The notes under the pieces were generated by a model, which saw only the letters and a program-made list of their open reading frames with translations, was not told the origin of the DNA and ran no database searches. A stretch of DNA of 64,000 nucleotides from Brevibacterium album DSM 18261 (GTDB taxonomy: Bacteria > Actinomycetota > Actinomycetes > Actinomycetales > Brevibacteriaceae), in the NCBI RefSeq assembly GCF_000426445.1, contig NZ_KE384526.1:729213-793212 (forward strand), given 5' to 3'. This document shows positions 60,585-64,000 of this stretch, one piece after another (the first letter of the stretch is position 1; every line of letters starts with the position of its first letter). The position numbers and the translations under genes were made by a program.

Positions 60585-61301
60585 TCAGCCCAGCGCCGGC
60601 AGGAGATCGCCCACGAGGGTGAGCAGCACCGGCACCACGCCCAGCAGGATGAAGGCAGGCAGCACGCACACCCCGAGGGGCAGCACGAGGACCACCCCCA
60701 GACGTGCCGCGGCGATCTGACGCCTCCTGTGCTCACTCGCGCGCAGCTCGGAGGCATGCGCGCCGAGCAGAGGCGCAAGTGCCGCTCCGGTCCGCGAGGA
60801 GAAGCGGATGAGCGTGAGGACGCCCTCCAGCTCGGGCCGCAGACCCCTCGGCGCCTCGCTCCCCAGACGCAGGGCGCGTGCGACGGTGCCCAGACCCGAT
60901 CTGTCCTCGGACGCCTCGGCGGCGTGCGCGAGCGCACCGTCGACGGGGAGGCCGGCCAGCAGGCAGATGGCGACGAGGTCCAGGTCGAAGGCGAGCGCAT
61001 CGAGACTTCTGCCCGTTCCGCTCGTCGCCCCGCTGGGATCCGCTCCTGACCCGCTCGGGACCTTCCCCGGTGTGCGCGACTGCCGCGTCCCGCCCCTCGG
61101 GCCGATCCCTGCGGTCCTGCTCGGCCCGCCGGCCCCGGCAGCTCCGCCGGATGCACCGGCCTCACCCGCGGCAGACGGTTCAGCGGCCTCACCCGAGAGC
61201 AGGCTCCGCAGGCGCCGCGCAGGCGACCTCCCGGCCACCAGGCGCAGACCCGCTCCCGCGCAGATCGCCGCGCACAGCAGCACGAGCGCTGCGCCGCTCA
61301 C
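60585..61301 (-). CDS. TadC-like type II secretion F-domain protein
   Basis: A 238-residue inner membrane protein of the tad pilus. SLDALAFDLDLVAICLLAGLPVDGALAHAA opens the T2SSF domain. The last 70 residues hold two hydrophobic helices. GTG 61301 overlaps the stop of the TadB gene as GTGA. A Ser/Gly-rich loop (about residues 40-85) is longer than usual. Confidence 0.88.
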   Translation of the reverse strand: MSGAALVLLCAAICAGAGLRLVAGRSPARRLRSLLSGEAAEPSAAGEAGASGGAAGAGGPSRTAGIGPRGGTRQSRTPGKVPSGSGADPSGATSGTGRSLDALAFDLDLVAICLLAGLPVDGALAHAAEASEDRSGLGTVARALRLGSEAPRGLRPELEGVLTLIRFSSRTGAALAPLLGAHASELRASEHRRRQIAAARLGVVLVLPLGVCVLPAFILLGVVPVLLTLVGDLLPALG

Positions 61302-62104
61302 TGCGCCCTCCGCAGCAGTGCCGTCATCCAGAGCCGGCCCGCGACCAGCAGCGTCCCACCGCTGAGCAGCGAGGCCAGGCCGAGGCCGGAGGACAGCAGC
61401 GCGAGGGGGTCCGCGCCGATCAGCAGCGCCAGTCCGAGCCCCGCGGCCGGAAGCCAGGTGAGCACTGTGACAGTGGCTCGCGGTCCGGCGAGGGAGACCG
61501 CCCTCTCGCGTTCGGCGTCCGCGATCTCCCTCCTGCTCGCCGCGAAGCGCTCGAGCATGTCCGCGGCCGGAGCGCCTGCGGTCTCCGACACGAACCACAC
61601 CGCGCCCATACCCGTGAGCACCTCAGCCACGGGCGGCGGCAGGGTGCGCGCGTGCCGTGCGATCGCGGTCCGCGGGTCATCTCCCAGGCTCAGCGAACGA
61701 GCTGCTCGCAGCAGCATCTGCGCGATCTCCGGATCGCTGAGCTCGGCGAGCTGCGCCAGCGCCTCGGCGGGCGGCAGGCCGATGCGCAGGAGCTCGGCGG
61801 CGCGGTCGATGACCGTGATGGCACGCGCGGGGTCATCGGGGCCGGTGAGGTGGGCCGGCAGACGCAGCTCCCCCGCCTCGCGACCGGCAGGGGCGAAGAC
61901 ATCCGCGCTCGTCCCGGCCGATGCGCTTCTGCCCGCAGCGCCCCGACCCCTCTCTGATCCGCCCGCATCCTCCGCTGTCGGAGCAGCACCGCCTTCGCCT
62001 CGCGGCAGGATCCGACGCAGCCGCGCCCGCGGCCCACCCGCGGCCGTCAGCAGCAGCCCCGCGCACACCAGCGCACAGATCAGCGCCAGGGCCGCGGCAC
62101 TCAT
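61298..62104 (-). CDS. TadB-like type II secretion F-domain protein
   Basis: A 268-residue membrane protein with an N-terminal helix, a T2SSF domain (VIDRAAELLRIGLPPAEALAQLAEL, then DDPRTAIARHARTLPPPVAEVLTGMGAVWFVSETAGAPAADMLERFA) and two C-terminal helices. It forms the inner-membrane platform with TadC. It overlaps both neighbours (ATGA with TadA, GTGA with TadC). Confidence 0.9.
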   Translation of the reverse strand: MSAAALALICALVCAGLLLTAAGGPRARLRRILPRGEGGAAPTAEDAGGSERGRGAAGRSASAGTSADVFAPAGREAGELRLPAHLTGPDDPARAITVIDRAAELLRIGLPPAEALAQLAELSDPEIAQMLLRAARSLSLGDDPRTAIARHARTLPPPVAEVLTGMGAVWFVSETAGAPAADMLERFAASRREIADAERERAVSLAGPRATVTVLTWLPAAGLGLALLIGADPLALLSSGLGLASLLSGGTLLVAGRLWMTALLRRAQ

Positions 62105-63375
62105 GACCTCTCCTTCGCCGCGAAGGTCCTCTGCAGCCGGGCCACGCCCTCGGCGACGAAGCCGCCCTCCCTGCTCCACACCGGCTCCGTGCGCACCGTC
62201 CCCTCCACGACGGACGGGACCGCCACCTCGGCGATGCCCCTGGCCTCCCGCATCGCGCCCGCTCCGGTCTCTCCTCCGGCGGAGCGCTCCCTCCCGGCGG
62301 AGGCTCGCGGCCGCGCCGCTCCCGCGACTCGCACCGCTCCCCCGGTCTCCGCATCGCCCCGGCGCAGGTGGATGAGCAGGTCGAGCGCCGTCGCGGCCTG
62401 GGCGTGGACGGCGGCCGGAGTCATCCCGGCGAGCGCGCCCAGTGCCTCCAGCCGTGCCGGCACCGCCGCGCACGTGTTCGCATGGAGGGTTCCGCAGCCG
62501 CCCTCGTGCCCGGTGTTGAGGGCGGTGAGCATATCGCGCACCTCGGCCCCGCGGACCTCGCCGACCACGAGGCGGTCCGGGCGCATCCGCAGGGCATTCT
62601 TCACGAGCGTGCTCATCGGCACCTCCCCGCTGCCCTCGACGTTCGCCTGCCGCGCGGCCAGCTGCACCACGTGCGGGTGCGTGATCACGAGTTCGCGCGC
62701 ATCCTCGACGACGAGGAGGCGCTGGCTGCGGTCCGCGGCGGAGAGCATGGCGCCGAGCAGCGCCGTCTTCCCCGAACCGGTCCCGCCGGACACGAGGAAG
62801 TTCGCCCTCCGCGCGAGCGTCTCCTCGAGCAGGGACGCAAGCGGTCCGGGCACGAACCCGTCCTCCCGCAGCTCGTCGAGGGTGAAGCCCCTGGCCCGCG
62901 GGATGCGGAAGCTCATGACGGTGCATTCCCCGGACAGCGGCGGGATCACGGCGTTGAGCCGGGTTCCGTCCGGCAGGCGGACGTCGACGAGCGGTGCGGA
63001 GTCGTCGAGCCTCCGCCCGCCCGAGGCCGACAGGCGCACCGCGAGCGCGCGCACATCCGCCTCCGCGCCGAGGCTCAGCGGCACCTGCTCCAGACCTCCG
63101 CCGAAATCGGCCCACACCTCGTGCGGTCCGTTGACGAACACATCCGTGACCCCGGGCCGGTCGAGGAGCGGCTGCAGCGGGCCCGCGCCGGACAGCTGCG
63201 CCGTGAGCCGGCCGACGAGATCCAGCATCGCCGTCGATCCCAGCACCCTCCCTGTCCGGCGCACCGCCTGGGCGACGGCCGCATCGGTGACCGGTCCGGG
63301 GTGCTCGAGGAGGTCCTCCCGGACCTGGGTGACGAGCGCGGGGTCGAGCCATTCGCGCACCTCGCCGCCGGTCAC
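62101..63375 (-). CDS. tadA: TadA/CpaF-family pilus assembly ATPase
   Basis: The 424-residue secretion ATPase that powers assembly of the tad pilus. Walker A is GGTGSGKTALLGAML, Walker B-like EDARELVI, and the Asp/His boxes are in VVGEVRGAEVRDMLTALNTGHEGGCGTLHANT. The N-terminal domain has VTDVFVNGPHEVWADFGGGLEQV. ATG start at 63375 overlaps the upstream gene as ATGA. A Gly/Ala-rich insertion (about residues 330-370) is seen near the C-terminus. Confidence 0.94.
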   Translation of the reverse strand: MTGGEVREWLDPALVTQVREDLLEHPGPVTDAAVAQAVRRTGRVLGSTAMLDLVGRLTAQLSGAGPLQPLLDRPGVTDVFVNGPHEVWADFGGGLEQVPLSLGAEADVRALAVRLSASGGRRLDDSAPLVDVRLPDGTRLNAVIPPLSGECTVMSFRIPRARGFTLDELREDGFVPGPLASLLEETLARRANFLVSGGTGSGKTALLGAMLSAADRSQRLLVVEDARELVITHPHVVQLAARQANVEGSGEVPMSTLVKNALRMRPDRLVVGEVRGAEVRDMLTALNTGHEGGCGTLHANTCAAVPARLEALGALAGMTPAAVHAQAATALDLLIHLRRGDAETGGAVRVAGAARPRASAGRERSAGGETGAGAMREARGIAEVAVPSVVEGTVRTEPVWSREGGFVAEGVARLQRTFAAKERS

Positions 63376-64000
63376 AGCTCTCCCACCTCCTCGAACGCCC
63401 GGGAGGCGCCGCGCGAACGGCCCGATTCACCGGGGAACCATCCGCTCAGGAGCTCACCGGCCACCGCGCTCAGGCTCGAGCGCCGGGGTCCGAGAAGGCC
63501 CTCACCTCTGTCGGCCCGTGCGGCCAGGCCCCGGTCCTCGCGCATCTCGGCCAGGAGGCGCACCCCGATGGCCGAGGCGATGTCCCCGGCCGCTATCCCT
63601 CCCCGCTCCGGGGCCCTCACCACGATGCCGGTCCCGGCATGCACACCGCGCAGACGTGCGGCGACGCGAGCGGCCCCCACGGCCGCACGCACCCTGCCGG
63701 GCACCACGAGCACCAGATGGTGGCAGGCCCGCGCACTGTCGAGGGCCGAATGTCTCGGCAGGTCGACGACGACGAAGTCGAATGCCTGCTGGGCGGCGGC
63801 GAGGACGCTGTCGAAGACATCCGCGGAGTGCTCGGCGGCCGTCGTGCGGTCCCAGGAGAGGAGGGAGACGCCCTCCGCCTGCGGCAGCGCGTGCACGAGC
63901 GTGGAGGGCCGCAGCCGGCCCTTCGACTCCGCGAGATCCGGCCAGCGCAGGCCCGAGGCGGATTCCGCCCCCAGCAGCAGGTCGATGCCGCCGCCCAGAG
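63372..64000 (-). CDS. CpaE/Ssd-like septum-site or pilus protein, 5' end outside window
   Basis: The last 208 residues of a MinD/CpaE-type protein. AAQQAFDFVVVDLPRHSALDSARACHHLVLVVPGRVRAAVGA fits the central MinD-like strand with the DLP motif, and IDLLLGAESASG the strand before it. The mycobacterial homologue Ssd (Rv3660c) heads the same tad cluster. The N-terminal nucleotide-binding part lies beyond the window, so ATP-binding cannot be judged. Confidence 0.85.
   Translation of the reverse strand, partial: LGGGIDLLLGAESASGLRWPDLAESKGRLRPSTLVHALPQAEGVSLLSWDRTTAAEHSADVFDSVLAAAQQAFDFVVVDLPRHSALDSARACHHLVLVVPGRVRAAVGAARVAARLRGVHAGTGIVVRAPERGGIAAGDIASAIGVRLLAEMREDRGLAARADRGEGLLGPRRSSLSAVAGELLSGWFPGESGRSRGASRAFEEVGEL

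Overview
The window is a gene-dense, high-GC actinobacterial chromosome segment. Support comes from strong G/C preference at third codon positions, frequent GTG starts and 4-base ATGA/GTGA gene overlaps, probable leaderless promoters (a -10 box 7-8 bases before ATG), lysine/alanine-rich tails on TopA, a membrane-domain/thymidylate-kinase fusion, and the topA / DEAH helicase / tad pilus neighbourhood seen in Mycobacterium and relatives. A Micrococcales-type genus is my best guess, but the genus cannot be fixed from this sequence alone.

Layout. 1-8230 (minus): the start of an RND efflux pump, a proline-rich membrane protein, an MFS exporter coupled to msrA, and a citE-like lyase / alpha-beta hydrolase / peptide deformylase operon. 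8624-13370 (plus): lutABC L-lactate oxidation genes followed by a YjiH-like membrane protein. 13390-17580: ArsR/SRPBCC pair, aqpZ, and an MFS exporter divergent from an XRE/MmyB regulator. This stretch carries three copies of one 60-base palindromic repeat. 17589-27000: MaoC hydratase, cardiolipin synthase, and an acyl-CoA carboxylase (accD-accA), acyl-CoA dehydrogenase and SDR operon with a divergent TetR gene and a palindromic operator. Together with the CitE-like and MaoC genes this matches a leucine/isovalerate degradation set. 27040-28415: a DUF4143-type ATPase preceded by four exact-length 22-base tandem repeats.

28445-36469 (minus) is an accessory-looking block with looser GC: a TRAP transporter (dctQ, dctM, dctP), an M20 deacylase, a YtcJ-like amidohydrolase, a NylB/beta-lactamase-fold hydrolase and a GNAT. 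It reads as an uptake-and-hydrolysis system for an amide- or N-acyl-containing organic acid. It is bounded by a small XRE gene, the stump of an acyl-CoA ligase and a decayed second copy of the XRE gene.

37610-43000: universal stress protein, a methionine aminopeptidase divergent from a small XRE regulator, tRNA-Thr(CGU), a LysG/LysE amino-acid export pair and an M20 peptidase. 43014-64000: core genes holB, tmk fusion, a lipoate ligase-like protein, topA, a methyltransferase, a copper chaperone/DyP peroxidase unit with 27-base tandem repeats upstream, a DEAH helicase, and the tad locus (TadG-like, TadE, DUF4244, TadC, TadB, TadA ATPase, and the end of a CpaE/Ssd-like protein that runs off the window).
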